From NCBI GenBank assembly GCA_905372355.1, contig CAJPOT010000006.1:1-64000 (forward strand): a stretch of DNA of 64,000 bases. Reading direction: 5' to 3'. The position numbers and the translations under genes are program-made. Each line of letters begins with the position of its first letter. Positions within the stretch are counted from its first letter, which is position 1. Positions 26,969-37,857 of this stretch are shown here, in pieces. A model generated the notes under the pieces. The model saw only the letters and a list, made by a program, of their open reading frames with translations. It was not told the origin of the DNA and did not search any database. Source of the DNA: an uncultured Selenomonas sp. GTDB taxonomy: Bacteria > Bacillota > Negativicutes > Selenomonadales > Selenomonadaceae.

Positions 26969-28435
26969 ATGGAACAATCCGAACTGCAGGCAATTTGGGA
27001 GCAAATCCTGCAGAAAGTTCTCGAACAGCGCTCATTGACGGAACTTGCTCTCAACGACTGGCTGCGCCCAGTAAAGCCGCTTTCCCTTTCCGACACCACC
27101 CTCGTACTCGGCGCACCGACATCGCTCGCCAGAGAATGGATTGTAAAACGTTACATCCCTTTTCTGGAAGACGCCGTACTCGATATTGCAAAGAAAAAAC
27201 TCAAGATCGAAATAAAAAACCTCAACATCGAACCTGCCCCAAATTCTCCTCCTGTTCAGGAAACGCTTCTGACGGAAACAGACACGAATCCATCCTCGCA
27301 GGAAGTCAAGGATGCGAAAAAAATTCCCGTTCCGTCACAAAATACAGAGCAAAAAAAAGAAGACGTCAGCCGCGCCTATGAAACGCCAGGCATGATTGCT
27401 CCCGGCGACGCCTCGTCCTTGAACTCGCACTACACCTTCGACACCTTCGTCACGGGCAATTCCAACCGATTCGCCCATGCGGCTGCGCTCGCCGTCGCCG
27501 AATCGCCGGGCAGAGTATACAATCCCTTCTTCATGTACGGCGGCGTAGGACTCGGCAAAACGCATCTCATGCACGCCATCGGACACAAGATCCTCGAAAA
27601 ATTTCCCCAGATGCGCGTCCTCTACATTTCGAGCGAAAAGTTCACGAATGAACTCATCAACTCCATCCGAGACGGCAATCCCGAATCCTTCCGCCAAAAA
27701 TACCGCAATATCGACGTCCTGCTCGTCGACGACATCCAATTCCTCTCGAAGAAGGAGCACACGCAGGAAGAATTCTTCCATACGTTCAACACACTGCACG
27801 ACGCCAACAAACACATCATCCTGTCGAGTGACCGCCATCCGCGAGAGATTCAGACGCTTGAAGATCGTCTGCGCTCACGCTTTGAATGGGGTCTCATCAC
27901 GGACATCCAGGCGCCCGATCTCGAAACGCGCATAGCGATTCTCCGAAAGAAAGCCGCACTTGAGCACCTCGACGTGCCGAACGATGTGATGTTCTCCATC
28001 GCCAACCGCATCGACAACAACATCCGAGAGCTGGAAGGCGCATTGACGAGGGTCGTCGCCTACGCCTCACTGACACAGCAGCCCGTTACGACGACCCTCG
28101 TCAACGAATCTCTCGCCAATATCTTCCCGGATGAAAAGACGCGCGAAGTGACCATGGAACTCATCCAGGAAGTCGTCGCTTCCTACTTCAAGCTGCGCCT
28201 CGATGACCTGCACGGAAAAAAACGAACGAGAAACCTCGCCATGCCGCGCCAGATCGCCATGTACTTGTGCCGCGAGCTGACGGGCAACTCCCTGCCACAA
28301 ATCGGCAATTCCTTCGGCGGACGCGACCACACGACGGTCATCCATGCCTGCGAAAAGATCGGCAAAGAGCGAAAAGAGGACAGCAAACTTGACCGCACGA
28401 TCGAGCAGCTAATGCAGCGCATCGAAAGCCTCTGA
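26969..28435 (+). CDS. dnaA: Chromosomal replication initiator DnaA
   Basis: The AAA+ initiator that binds DnaA boxes and unwinds oriC. The 488-residue protein has domain I (about 1-85, helicase/DciA contact), a variable linker (about 90-145), the AAA+ domain with Walker A GGVGLGKTHLM and Walker B LLVDDIQF, and the DNA-binding domain IV with the signature FGGRDHTTVIHACEKI. The ATG at 26969 is preceded by AAAGGA; an upstream in-frame start lacks a site. Multiple DnaA boxes before the gene suggest autoregulation. Confidence 0.98.
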   Translation: MEQSELQAIWEQILQKVLEQRSLTELALNDWLRPVKPLSLSDTTLVLGAPTSLAREWIVKRYIPFLEDAVLDIAKKKLKIEIKNLNIEPAPNSPPVQETLLTETDTNPSSQEVKDAKKIPVPSQNTEQKKEDVSRAYETPGMIAPGDASSLNSHYTFDTFVTGNSNRFAHAAALAVAESPGRVYNPFFMYGGVGLGKTHLMHAIGHKILEKFPQMRVLYISSEKFTNELINSIRDGNPESFRQKYRNIDVLLVDDIQFLSKKEHTQEEFFHTFNTLHDANKHIILSSDRHPREIQTLEDRLRSRFEWGLITDIQAPDLETRIAILRKKAALEHLDVPNDVMFSIANRIDNNIRELEGALTRVVAYASLTQQPVTTTLVNESLANIFPDEKTREVTMELIQEVVASYFKLRLDDLHGKKRTRNLAMPRQIAMYLCRELTGNSLPQIGNSFGGRDHTTVIHACEKIGKERKEDSKLDRTIEQLMQRIESL

Positions 28436-28439
28436 ATCA

Positions 28440-28680
28440 TTCCCTTCCCCATCCGTGCATAACCCTGTGGAAAAGCACCGTGAGATCCTGTGTCTAATAT
28501 GTGCACAATTCCTATTTTCGTTTTCCTCTGTGGAAATGTGGATATTCCAGTACACCTTATCAACATCTTTCCCACAAGGCTTCTCCATTGGTATCAAAAG
28601 CAGCAGAAGCCTTTTCCACATTTCCACAGCCCCTACTACTATTACGGCTATGCTTTTTTATATTCTTGTACTATAAGTCA
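28440..28680. other. oriC: Replication origin oriC, dnaA-dnaN side with unwinding element
   Basis: The intergenic region carries DnaA-box-like sequences at 28466 (TGTGGAAAA), 28529 (TGTGGAAAT), 28537 (TGTGGATAT), 28558 (TTATCAACA), 28612-28620 (TTTTCCACA) and about 28620-28628. The last two are followed by a C-rich spacer, TACTACTATTAC (28634-28645, resembling the DnaA-trio element of Bacillus origins) and an AT-rich stretch to about 28676. This is the expected layout of the basal unwinding system. Confidence 0.8.
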
Positions 28681-28724
28681 ATAAGGTGCATCCCATAAAA
28701 CGACTCATCAAAAAGGAGAATCCC

Positions 28725-29837
28725 ATGAAATTTACCTGCCATAAGAATGAACTCGCCCAAGCGATTCAACTCGTTTCCAAAGCCATTGCCAACAAACCTC
28801 AGACACCGATTCTCTCAGGCATATATATGGAGGCCACAAACAATCAAGTGGAACTTCATGCCACAGACAATGAAATGGGCATCATCAGCATCATCCCTTC
28901 CGAAGTGGAACAGGAGGGAAAACTTGTCCTATCGGGACGCTACATGCAGGAGGTCATTCGACGCCTGCCTGGAGAAACCGTCACAATCTCCCAAGAAATC
29001 GACGAAAACATCAGCAAGATCCAATCGGCTGCTTCCAACTTCACACTTCTTTCCATGCCGGCCAATGACTTTCCGACGGTAAAGCGTCTGGAAGACGGCA
29101 TCCGTTTCAAAATTCAGGACAACGTGCTTCGAGATATCATCAAGAAGACGGTCTTCGCCTGCTCGACAGATGAAGCGCGTCCTGTCTTTACCGGCTGCCA
29201 GATGGAAATCAACGGAGAAACTCTGAAGATGGCGGCGACGAACACGCATCGTCTCTCTGTAAAAAAAGAAGTGATTGCAAACCTTTCGGGCGATCTTCAT
29301 ATCATCATTCCCGCAAAAATACTCAATGAGCTTTTGCGCGCCTTGAATTCCGACATGCCCATCGAGGTTGACGTCTGCTGCTCATCGAACCAAGCGAGCT
29401 TCCAGTTCGAGAACGTCGTATTGATGTCCCGTCTGATCGAAGGGCAATTCCCAAATTATGACAGCGTCATACCGAAAAACTTCGCTACGACGGTAACGCT
29501 CGACACGGAAGACTTCCTTGCCGCTGTCGACCGCGTATCCTTGATCTCGCGCTCCGCCGACTACAATATCATTCGCCTGGAATTTGGCGGAAATCAAGTT
29601 CATATCTCGTCGAACAGCCCTGATATAGGAAAGGCCGATGAAATCGTCGCTGCTTCCATCGATGGCCCTGATGTCAATATCGCCTTCAATGCGAAATATG
29701 TCACTGACGTTTTGAAGAACATCAATAGCAAAAACTTTCGTTTTCTCTTGAATCAAAGCCTGCAGGCGGCAGCTGTGCGCGAGGAGGACAATCCTACTTT
29801 CGTTTACATCGTTACGCCTGTGCGCACGCAGAATTGA
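28725..29837 (+). CDS. dnaN: DNA polymerase III beta subunit (sliding clamp)
   Basis: The ring-shaped clamp tethers polymerase to DNA. At 370 residues it has the expected three-domain length. It begins MKFTCHKNELAQAIQLVSKA, and the C-terminus carries LNQSLQAAAVREED...VYIVTPVR, the conserved peptide-binding end. AAAAGGAG lies before the ATG. It is followed after six bases by recF, so these are co-transcribed, possibly with dnaA. Confidence 0.97.
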   Translation: MKFTCHKNELAQAIQLVSKAIANKPQTPILSGIYMEATNNQVELHATDNEMGIISIIPSEVEQEGKLVLSGRYMQEVIRRLPGETVTISQEIDENISKIQSAASNFTLLSMPANDFPTVKRLEDGIRFKIQDNVLRDIIKKTVFACSTDEARPVFTGCQMEINGETLKMAATNTHRLSVKKEVIANLSGDLHIIIPAKILNELLRALNSDMPIEVDVCCSSNQASFQFENVVLMSRLIEGQFPNYDSVIPKNFATTVTLDTEDFLAAVDRVSLISRSADYNIIRLEFGGNQVHISSNSPDIGKADEIVAASIDGPDVNIAFNAKYVTDVLKNINSKNFRFLLNQSLQAAAVREEDNPTFVYIVTPVRTQN

Positions 29838-29843
29838 TGTGCG

Positions 29844-30953
29844 ATGAAAGCAAAGAGCCTCCGTCTGAAATGTTTTCGCAACTATGAAGAGCTTGACCTC
29901 AGTCTGTCTCCCAATATCAACGTCTTTCTTGGCGAAAACGCGCAGGGAAAGACGAATATTGCGGAGGCTCTTTACTATGCGGCGATCGGTCGTTCGCATC
30001 GAACGAATGCAGATGCCGATCTCATCGCTTGGGATGCTCCTGCAGCGAAAATTGAGCTTCTTTTTGAGCGTCTTGACGTGGAAAATACGCTGGAATTTCA
30101 ATTTCAACGCGGCAGACGCCGTTCCATCCGCAAGAATGGCGAGCCGATCAAAACGAAGGAGCTTTTCGGCGTATTCAATGCCGTCCTCTTCTCCCCCGAG
30201 GATCTCTTTCTGATCAAGGGGGCGCCCGCTGAGAGAAGACGCTTCCTCGACGGGGAAATCTCCCAGGCAAGCCCCGCCTACGGCCATGAACTGATGCAGT
30301 ATACGCGGATTCTCACGCAAAGGAACAGCCTGTTGAAGAAGATTCGGGAGCGCCGTGCGGGAAAGGAAATGCTTTCCCTCTGGGATGAGCAGCTTGCCAA
30401 AAGTGCCGCGCATATCGTCGAGAAGCGTTTTCTCGCCGTCAAAAAGCTCAACATGCTGGCAAACCTCATGCAAAGGCGTATTTCTGCAGGGAAAGAGAAT
30501 CTTTCCCTTTCATATGAGCTTTGCGGTGCAGAGGAAGAGCCGCCTTGCGTGACAGAGGAGCTTGTTCCATGGTATAATAAGAAGTTGGAGGAGTCCTTGG
30601 ATCTTGACATTCTGCGCGGCTCGACGAGCGTCGGCCCGCAGAGGGATGATATCCGGCTTGAAGTGAACGGCGTCAACCTTCGCTCTTTCGGTTCGCAGGG
30701 GCAGCAGCGCACGGGCGTCCTCGCCCTGAAGCTTTCTGAATTGGAGTTTCTTCGCTCAGAGACGGGAGAATATCCAGTGCTTCTGCTCGATGACGTCATG
30801 AGCGAGCTGGATGGCACGCGCAGGGAGAAACTCCTGGACTTCATCGGCAGAGAGCATATACAGACCTTGCTCACGGCGACGGATGCCGCATATTTGCCGG
30901 AAAAATTTATGGGAAATATCTTCCATGTGCGAGCAGGAAAGATATTTTTTTGA
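29844..30953 (+). CDS. recF: DNA replication and repair protein RecF
   Basis: An SMC-like ATPase that helps load RecA at gaps. The 369-residue protein has Walker A GENAQGKTNIAEALYY (about residues 31-46), the ABC signature region SFGSQGQQRTGVLALKL and Walker B LLLDDVMSELD. It lies immediately after dnaN, the standard context. Confidence 0.96.
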   Translation: MKAKSLRLKCFRNYEELDLSLSPNINVFLGENAQGKTNIAEALYYAAIGRSHRTNADADLIAWDAPAAKIELLFERLDVENTLEFQFQRGRRRSIRKNGEPIKTKELFGVFNAVLFSPEDLFLIKGAPAERRRFLDGEISQASPAYGHELMQYTRILTQRNSLLKKIRERRAGKEMLSLWDEQLAKSAAHIVEKRFLAVKKLNMLANLMQRRISAGKENLSLSYELCGAEEEPPCVTEELVPWYNKKLEESLDLDILRGSTSVGPQRDDIRLEVNGVNLRSFGSQGQQRTGVLALKLSELEFLRSETGEYPVLLLDDVMSELDGTRREKLLDFIGREHIQTLLTATDAAYLPEKFMGNIFHVRAGKIFF

Positions 30954-31017
30954 TATTGTATAGAATATATTTCCATATAGTATCAGAAAAAATCCTTACT
31001 TTTGGGAAAGGCAGACC

Positions 31018-32013
31018 ATGAAACGCTCCTATCGCCGCAATCCCGGCATGGAAAAAATCAATCAGGTGATACCAAAAAGCATCCATGCGCTGGGCAAGAA
31101 GATCGAGCGCACCTATCAGGAGCGCTTCGTCCTCGCGCGTTGGCCGGAAATCGTCGGCAAAGGCATCGCCGCGCACGTCCAGCCGATTGGCATAGAAGGC
31201 GAAAAGCTCCTGCTCCATGCCTCTGTGCCCGCCTGGCGCAACGAGATCACGCTCATGCAGATGACAATACTCGCGCGCTTCAATACCTTCGCAGGTTTCG
31301 AGATGGTGAAGGAACTCGCCTTTTCCTGGAAAAAAGACGACGTCGCCTTCTTTCAGGCTTCGGGGCGTGTGCAGGCAGAAGAAGCCGACGAGCAGGAAGC
31401 ATACCGAAAGGCTCTGCAGGAGATGACATTGACCGAGGAGGAGCAGGAGGCATGCGAAAGAAGCGTTTCTCTCGTCAGCGAGGAACGTCTGCGAAGGAAA
31501 CTTCGGCATATATCTCAGCGGCGAAAGAAGCGTGAGAAAGCGCTGCGTGCGCTCGGTGAGAAGCCTTGCCCTCAATGCGGCAAGTTGTTTTCCGGCGAAG
31601 GCGTGTGTCCTTCCTGCACCTGCAGGGAGCGGCGCGAAAGACGACGCTCGATCCGCCGCCATTTGCTCGATCTTCCGTGGGCGCGCTATGCAGATATCAA
31701 AGATCATCTTCGTTGCACGCCCGCCATGGTCGCTTCCGAGCGTACGCGTCTCGTGCAGGAGCTCGCCCGCCGCATCGAATTCGGCGATTGGGAGAGTCTG
31801 GAGGCGAAGACGCTCGTCATGCTCTACCGCTCGCTGCGGCCAGAGCAGCTCACGGAAGACATCGTGCGCCGCACGCTTTACGATCTTCGCCGCGAGATGG
31901 CAGAAGGAACGGTGTTCCGTCCCTTCCCCAAGCGTTCGGAGGTCATGAAAAAGACGGCAAAAAGGGGAGCGAAGAGCGGGGAGGGATTCCATGTATCTGC
32001 ACCTAGGCGATGA
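31018..32013 (+). CDS. DciA-like (DUF721) protein with a zinc-ribbon C-terminal extension
   Basis: The N-terminal ~100 residues fit DUF721/DciA, a KH-like domain (KKIERTYQERFVLARWPEIV) that in many bacteria helps load the replicative helicase DnaB. Most DciA proteins are 90-180 residues; this one is 331. The extra part has an acidic helix region, then a CPQCGK...CPSCTC pair (about residues 182-200) suggesting a zinc ribbon, followed by an Arg-rich helical domain to the end. An origin-proximal position between recF and gyrB suits a replication role. AAAGG precedes the ATG. The role of the extension is unknown. Confidence 0.75.
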   Translation: MKRSYRRNPGMEKINQVIPKSIHALGKKIERTYQERFVLARWPEIVGKGIAAHVQPIGIEGEKLLLHASVPAWRNEITLMQMTILARFNTFAGFEMVKELAFSWKKDDVAFFQASGRVQAEEADEQEAYRKALQEMTLTEEEQEACERSVSLVSEERLRRKLRHISQRRKKREKALRALGEKPCPQCGKLFSGEGVCPSCTCRERRERRRSIRRHLLDLPWARYADIKDHLRCTPAMVASERTRLVQELARRIEFGDWESLEAKTLVMLYRSLRPEQLTEDIVRRTLYDLRREMAEGTVFRPFPKRSEVMKKTAKRGAKSGEGFHVSAPRR

Positions 32014-32257
32014 CAGCTTGGTTGCCGTTTCCAGCATATTGGCGATTCTTGACATAGAGATATATCGAGAGGCGTCCGGAAATTCTCTCTGGAAGAAGGA
32101 TATTGCGAAGAGTGCCGCGATGAGAAAAGAGCCGCGTTCCGTCATCGTTACGGATGAAGGGCTTTATTTCTCGGTGATTTCCGCGCAGTCCTTGAAAAGG
32201 CGTATACAATCACCCGCTTATGGAGTGAACCTGCATGATTTTGCAGTGCAGGCATAG
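31991..32257 (+). CDS. remB: RemB/YaaB-family regulator (DUF370)
   Basis: An 88-residue protein of the RemA/RemB (DUF370) family. It begins MYLHLGDDSLVAVSSILAIL, the family start, and contains RSVIVTDEGLYFSVIS. In Bacillus the same gene (yaaB/remB) sits between recF and gyrB and affects matrix gene expression. RemA-type proteins bind DNA as rings. The gene overlaps the end of the preceding gene by 23 bases and lies 34 bases before gyrB. Confidence 0.88.
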   Translation: MYLHLGDDSLVAVSSILAILDIEIYREASGNSLWKKDIAKSAAMRKEPRSVIVTDEGLYFSVISAQSLKRRIQSPAYGVNLHDFAVQA

Positions 32258-32273
32258 ATGTTTTGAGGAATGA

Positions 32274-34364
<2,091 letters not shown>

Positions 34365-34376
34365 GAGTGTATAGAG

Positions 34377-34442
34377 AAAAAACGGAATCTATTCCTCTGA
34401 AATCATGATATAATGATGAAGAAGGAATAGATTCCGTTTTTT
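34377..34442. terminator. Long terminator hairpin of gyrB with a promoter in its loop
   Basis: Perfect 19-base arms (AAAAAACGGAATCTATTCC at 34377-34395, complement at 34424-34442) enclose a 28-base loop. The loop contains TGATATAAT (34406-34414), an extended -10 element placed to drive the DUF4143 gene 50 bases downstream. Confidence 0.8.
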
Positions 34443-34462
34443 ATTATCACAAGGAGAATATC

Positions 34463-35677
34463 ATGAAACTGATCGAGCGTGCATCTTATATGGATTTCCT
34501 GCAGCGCAATCGTGAGCGTCCTATCATCAAGGTGGTATCGGGCGTGCGCCGCTGCGGTAAATCCACGTTGTTTTCCCTCTACCAGCATCATTTGCTGCAA
34601 GACGGCGTGACAGAAGAGCAGATTCATGTCATCAACTTCGAGAATCTGGAATTTGAAGACCTGCAGGAGTATCATGCTCTGTACCGCTATGTATGCGAAA
34701 GGCTCGTGCCAGGAAAGTGGAATTACGTCTTTCTCGATGAGATACAACATGTGCCGCAGTTTGAAAAGGCCGTGGACAGTCTTTTTATCAAGGAAAAAGT
34801 GGATATCTATATCACGGGATCGAACGCTTATTTCATGTCGAGCGATCTGGCAACCTTGCTTTCCGGCCGCTATGTGGAGCTTCGTATGCTTCCTTTGTCC
34901 TTTCGTGAATTCTGCAGCCGCGAGATGCTGCAAGAAAAATTCAGTCTGTGGGAGCTGTACGAAAAGTATACGAGAGGAAGTTCCTTTCCCTATGCCATGC
35001 AGCTTGACGGACGAGAGAAGGACATCAACGAGTACATGCAAGGCATATACAGCACGATTCTTTTGAAAGATATCGTGGCGCGTCTGCGCATTGCTGACGC
35101 CAAGATGCTCGAAAGCGTTACGAAGTATCTCTTCCTTCATGTAGGAAGCCTGCTTTCTCCCAAGAGGATAGCGGATTCCATGACGAGTGTGGGAAGAAAG
35201 ATCGACGCCAAGACGGTGGAGCGATACTTGCAGGGCCTGCAGGACGGACTTCTCGTCTATCAGGCCGACCGCTTCAACCTTGTCGGCAAGGAAGTGCTGC
35301 GCATCAATTCAAAATACTATGTGGTCGACGCTGCCATGCGCTTTTTCCTCATCGGCAGGAAGGGGCAGGATACGGGGCATGTACTGGAAAATATCGTCTA
35401 TTTGGAGCTTCTGCGGCGTGGTTATCGCGTCTACGTCGGTGCTCTGCCGAGCGGCGAAGTCGACTTCGTAGCGCAGAATGAAAAAGGTCATGTCTACATC
35501 CAAGTGGCAGAATCGACCCAGCAGCCGGAGGTCTTGGAACGTGAGCTGAAATCCTTGCGCTCGATCAAGGATAATTATCCCAAATATCTTCTGACCTTGG
35601 ACGAAGTGAATGCGACGGCGGATTACGACGGCATAAAGAAGAGGAATGTCCTGCGCTGGTTATTGGAAGAGGACTGA
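34463..35677 (+). CDS. AAA_14/DUF4143 family ATPase
   Basis: The 404-residue protein has an N-terminal P-loop ATPase domain: SGVRRCGKSTLFSL (Walker A, about residues 26-39), FLDEIQHVPQFEKAVDSL (Walker B) and the sensor-like ITGSNAYF. The C-terminal DUF4143 domain has DGLLVYQADRFN and ENIVYLELLRRGYRVYVG...GEVDFVAQ, which has the outline of a PD-(D/E)XK-like fold. Such proteins are widespread, often in variable regions, and their function is unknown. It has its own promoter and terminator, so it is an isolated unit replacing the usual gyrA position. Confidence 0.85.
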   Translation: MKLIERASYMDFLQRNRERPIIKVVSGVRRCGKSTLFSLYQHHLLQDGVTEEQIHVINFENLEFEDLQEYHALYRYVCERLVPGKWNYVFLDEIQHVPQFEKAVDSLFIKEKVDIYITGSNAYFMSSDLATLLSGRYVELRMLPLSFREFCSREMLQEKFSLWELYEKYTRGSSFPYAMQLDGREKDINEYMQGIYSTILLKDIVARLRIADAKMLESVTKYLFLHVGSLLSPKRIADSMTSVGRKIDAKTVERYLQGLQDGLLVYQADRFNLVGKEVLRINSKYYVVDAAMRFFLIGRKGQDTGHVLENIVYLELLRRGYRVYVGALPSGEVDFVAQNEKGHVYIQVAESTQQPEVLERELKSLRSIKDNYPKYLLTLDEVNATADYDGIKKRNVLRWLLEED

Positions 35678-35723
35678 AATAGGGCTGTTCCGACATCTCC
35701 ACGACGTCGGAACAGCCCTATTT
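35678..35723. terminator. Bidirectional terminator DUF4143 gene / dhaM
   Basis: The 18-bp perfect stem AAATAGGGCTGTTCCGAC and its complement around a short loop lies between convergent genes, with T-rich ends both ways. Confidence 0.9.
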
Positions 35724-35739
35724 GCTGGATAACTCTTCC

Positions 35740-36126
35740 CTATATCTCGATCTTGTGCATATCTCTCGCCTGCTGCATCTTTCCCGCCAGGTCTTCGAGC
35801 GCGGTTCCTGAAGCAGCTTCGACGGCGGCGAGGACGACGCCCTCGACGAGCGGAGCGTCGATGAGCTTCAGGCGGCGGTCTGACATGGATTCGAGGACCA
35901 TTTCCGCCGTCATGACGGCGCTTCCCATATCCATGAAGAGGGCGACGCCGTCGTCCGTATAGGACTTGTCGATGGCGGCGGCGATCTTCTCATAGCTTGT
36001 GCCGAGGCTGCCGTCCTCCGTGCCGCCGGCAGCGACGATCGTTACATCGCGTGCCATCATTTTGGCGACTTCGGCGACGCCTTCCGCAAGTTTTTTGCTG
36101 TGGGAAACAACGACGATGCTGAACAT
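35740..36126 (-). CDS. dhaM: Dihydroxyacetone kinase phosphotransferase subunit DhaM
   Basis: An EIIA-mannose-type phosphocarrier that passes phosphate from the PTS (HPr) to DhaL-bound ADP. At 128 residues it is the single-domain form. The phospho-accepting His9 lies in VVSHSKKLAEGV, and ALFMDMGSAVMTAEM is typical. The start is the ATG at 36126; an extended in-frame start lacks support. It is the last gene of dhaK-dhaL-dhaM. Confidence 0.93.
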   Translation of the reverse strand: MFSIVVVSHSKKLAEGVAEVAKMMARDVTIVAAGGTEDGSLGTSYEKIAAAIDKSYTDDGVALFMDMGSAVMTAEMVLESMSDRRLKLIDAPLVEGVVLAAVEAASGTALEDLAGKMQQARDMHKIEI

Positions 36127-36139
36127 GATGCTCGCCCCC

Positions 36140-36760
36140 TTACATGGCGTCTGCCATGGCACGCAGCATGAAGGAGGAAGATACAGCGCCCGGATCTCTG
36201 TGGCCGAGACTGCGCTCGCCGAGGTAACTCGCGCGTCCCTTGGTGGCGACGAGATCCTTCGTGCGCTCCGCGCCCTTTTCGGCGGCGACGGCGGCGGCTT
36301 CCAAGGCTTCCTTGAGTGTCTTCTTCGCTTCTATGGCTTCACGCATGGCACGTTCGGCAGGGCAAAGGGCGTCGAGCATGGTCTTCTCCCCGATGGTCGA
36401 TTTACCGCGCATCTTTATGCCCGCGACGGAGGCGGAAAATGCTGTGAGAAAGTCTTCGGCGGAAAGATCCATCTTTCCCTTGAGCGCATCGCCCGCCTTC
36501 ATGAAAGCCGTGCCGTAGAGGGGGCCTGAAGCTCCGCCGACACTCGATACGATGGCCATGCCGATGCCCTTGAATATGGCGCCGCTGTCCTTTCCGATGA
36601 GCGAAGGAAGTTTTTCCATCACGGTTTTTGCGCCGCGCGCCATATTGATGCCGTGATCTCCATCGCCGATGGCGCTGTCGAGCTCGGTCAGGACATCCTT
36701 TTCCGCTTCGATTTTTTCGGAGATCGCTTTCATGATTTCCAGCAGCTTTTTCGTATCCAT
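36140..36760 (-). CDS. dhaL: Dihydroxyacetone kinase ADP-binding subunit DhaL
   Basis: Carries the tightly bound ADP/Mg that is rephosphorylated by DhaM and donates phosphate to dihydroxyacetone. Its 206 residues include DSAIGDGDHG (about residues 28-37), whose aspartates bind Mg, and SSVGGASGPLYGT (nucleotide loop). AGGGGC precedes the ATG at 36760. It is between dhaK and dhaM in one transcript. Confidence 0.94.
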   Translation of the reverse strand: MDTKKLLEIMKAISEKIEAEKDVLTELDSAIGDGDHGINMARGAKTVMEKLPSLIGKDSGAIFKGIGMAIVSSVGGASGPLYGTAFMKAGDALKGKMDLSAEDFLTAFSASVAGIKMRGKSTIGEKTMLDALCPAERAMREAIEAKKTLKEALEAAAVAAEKGAERTKDLVATKGRASYLGERSLGHRDPGAVSSSFMLRAMADAM

Positions 36761-36807
36761 ACATTGCCCCTTCATTCTTTGTTCCGTTTCAAAGAGTTGT
36801 TTCCAGT

Positions 36808-37797
36808 TTATTTTTTCCAGGCAAGCGTATCGGCTTTGGCGTCGTAGAGGCGCTTCATATCCTCGTCAAGACGCAGGAGCGTCAGGGAGAATCCCGCCAT
36901 CTCAATGGCTGTCATATAGTTGCCGACCATCGTGTCGTATACCTTGACGCCCTTTTCCTTCAAGTAATCCTGCACGAAGTTGTTGATGATGTAAAGTTCC
37001 ATCAAGGGGGTTGCACCCATGCCGTTGACGAGGACGACGACCTCCTTGCCGGAGTAGTCAAGGTCGGCAAGGATGGGATCAAGGAGTCTTTTCGCCGCTT
37101 CGTTGGCCGAGAGCATCTTCTCACGGCTCGTGCCCGGCTCACCATGGATGCCGATGCCGATCTCAACTTCGTCTTCTGCGAGCGTAAAGCCGTGCTTTCC
37201 GGCAGCGGGAACGGTGCACGGGGCGATCGCCATGCCCATCGAGCGGACGTTCTTGATGACATTTTCGGCACACGCTTTGACTTCGGTGAGGGAGGCGCCC
37301 TCTTCGGCACGCGCCCCTGCGATCTTATGGACAAAGATCGTCCCGGCGACGCCGCGCCTGCCTGTCGTATAGAGGCTGTCCTTGACGGCGACATCGTCGT
37401 TGACGATGACGTAGTCGGCGTTGACACCTTCATCCTTCGCCATGTCAATCGCCATTTCGAAGTTCAGAACATCGCCCGTATAATTCTTGACGATCGCGAG
37501 GACTCCCGCCTCGGTGGCGACGGCCTTGATTCCCTCATAAATCTGATCGGGCGTCGGCGAGGTGAATACAGATCCTGCCACGGCGCAGTCGAGCATGCCA
37601 TTGCCGACGTAGCCGCCATGCGCCGGCTCATGACCGCTGCCGCCGCCGGAGACGAGCGCGACCTTGCCTTCCTTTTTCGGTGTGCGCACGATGATGTTTC
37701 CTTCGTCGAGCTTCCGGAGCTTTTTCGGTGCTGCCTTGGCGAGGCCTTCGATCATCTCGCGCTCGACATCGTCCACCTTGTTGATGAGCTTTTTCAT
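36808..37797 (-). CDS. dhaK: Dihydroxyacetone kinase substrate-binding subunit DhaK
   Basis: Binds dihydroxyacetone covalently as a hemiaminal and receives phosphate from DhaL, feeding glycerol or DHA into glycolysis. In 329 residues, GGGSGHEPAHGGY places a His at position 56 and IGIHGEPGTSR places the covalent His at 218, matching the E. coli numbering. The ATG at 37797 follows AGGCGGT. It is the first gene of the dhaKLM operon. No DhaS/DhaR-type regulator is adjacent. Confidence 0.95.
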   Translation of the reverse strand: MKKLINKVDDVEREMIEGLAKAAPKKLRKLDEGNIIVRTPKKEGKVALVSGGGSGHEPAHGGYVGNGMLDCAVAGSVFTSPTPDQIYEGIKAVATEAGVLAIVKNYTGDVLNFEMAIDMAKDEGVNADYVIVNDDVAVKDSLYTTGRRGVAGTIFVHKIAGARAEEGASLTEVKACAENVIKNVRSMGMAIAPCTVPAAGKHGFTLAEDEVEIGIGIHGEPGTSREKMLSANEAAKRLLDPILADLDYSGKEVVVLVNGMGATPLMELYIINNFVQDYLKEKGVKVYDTMVGNYMTAIEMAGFSLTLLRLDEDMKRLYDAKADTLAWKK

Positions 37798-37857
37798 CCA
37801 TGTACCGCCTTTCTCTCTTGTCATTCTATATTGCAAAGCCGATATGGTTCGTATCGA

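Noticed and set aside
34463..35677. gyrA or a gyrase-related gene after gyrB
   Set aside because: The protein is an AAA_14/DUF4143 ATPase with no topoisomerase motifs.
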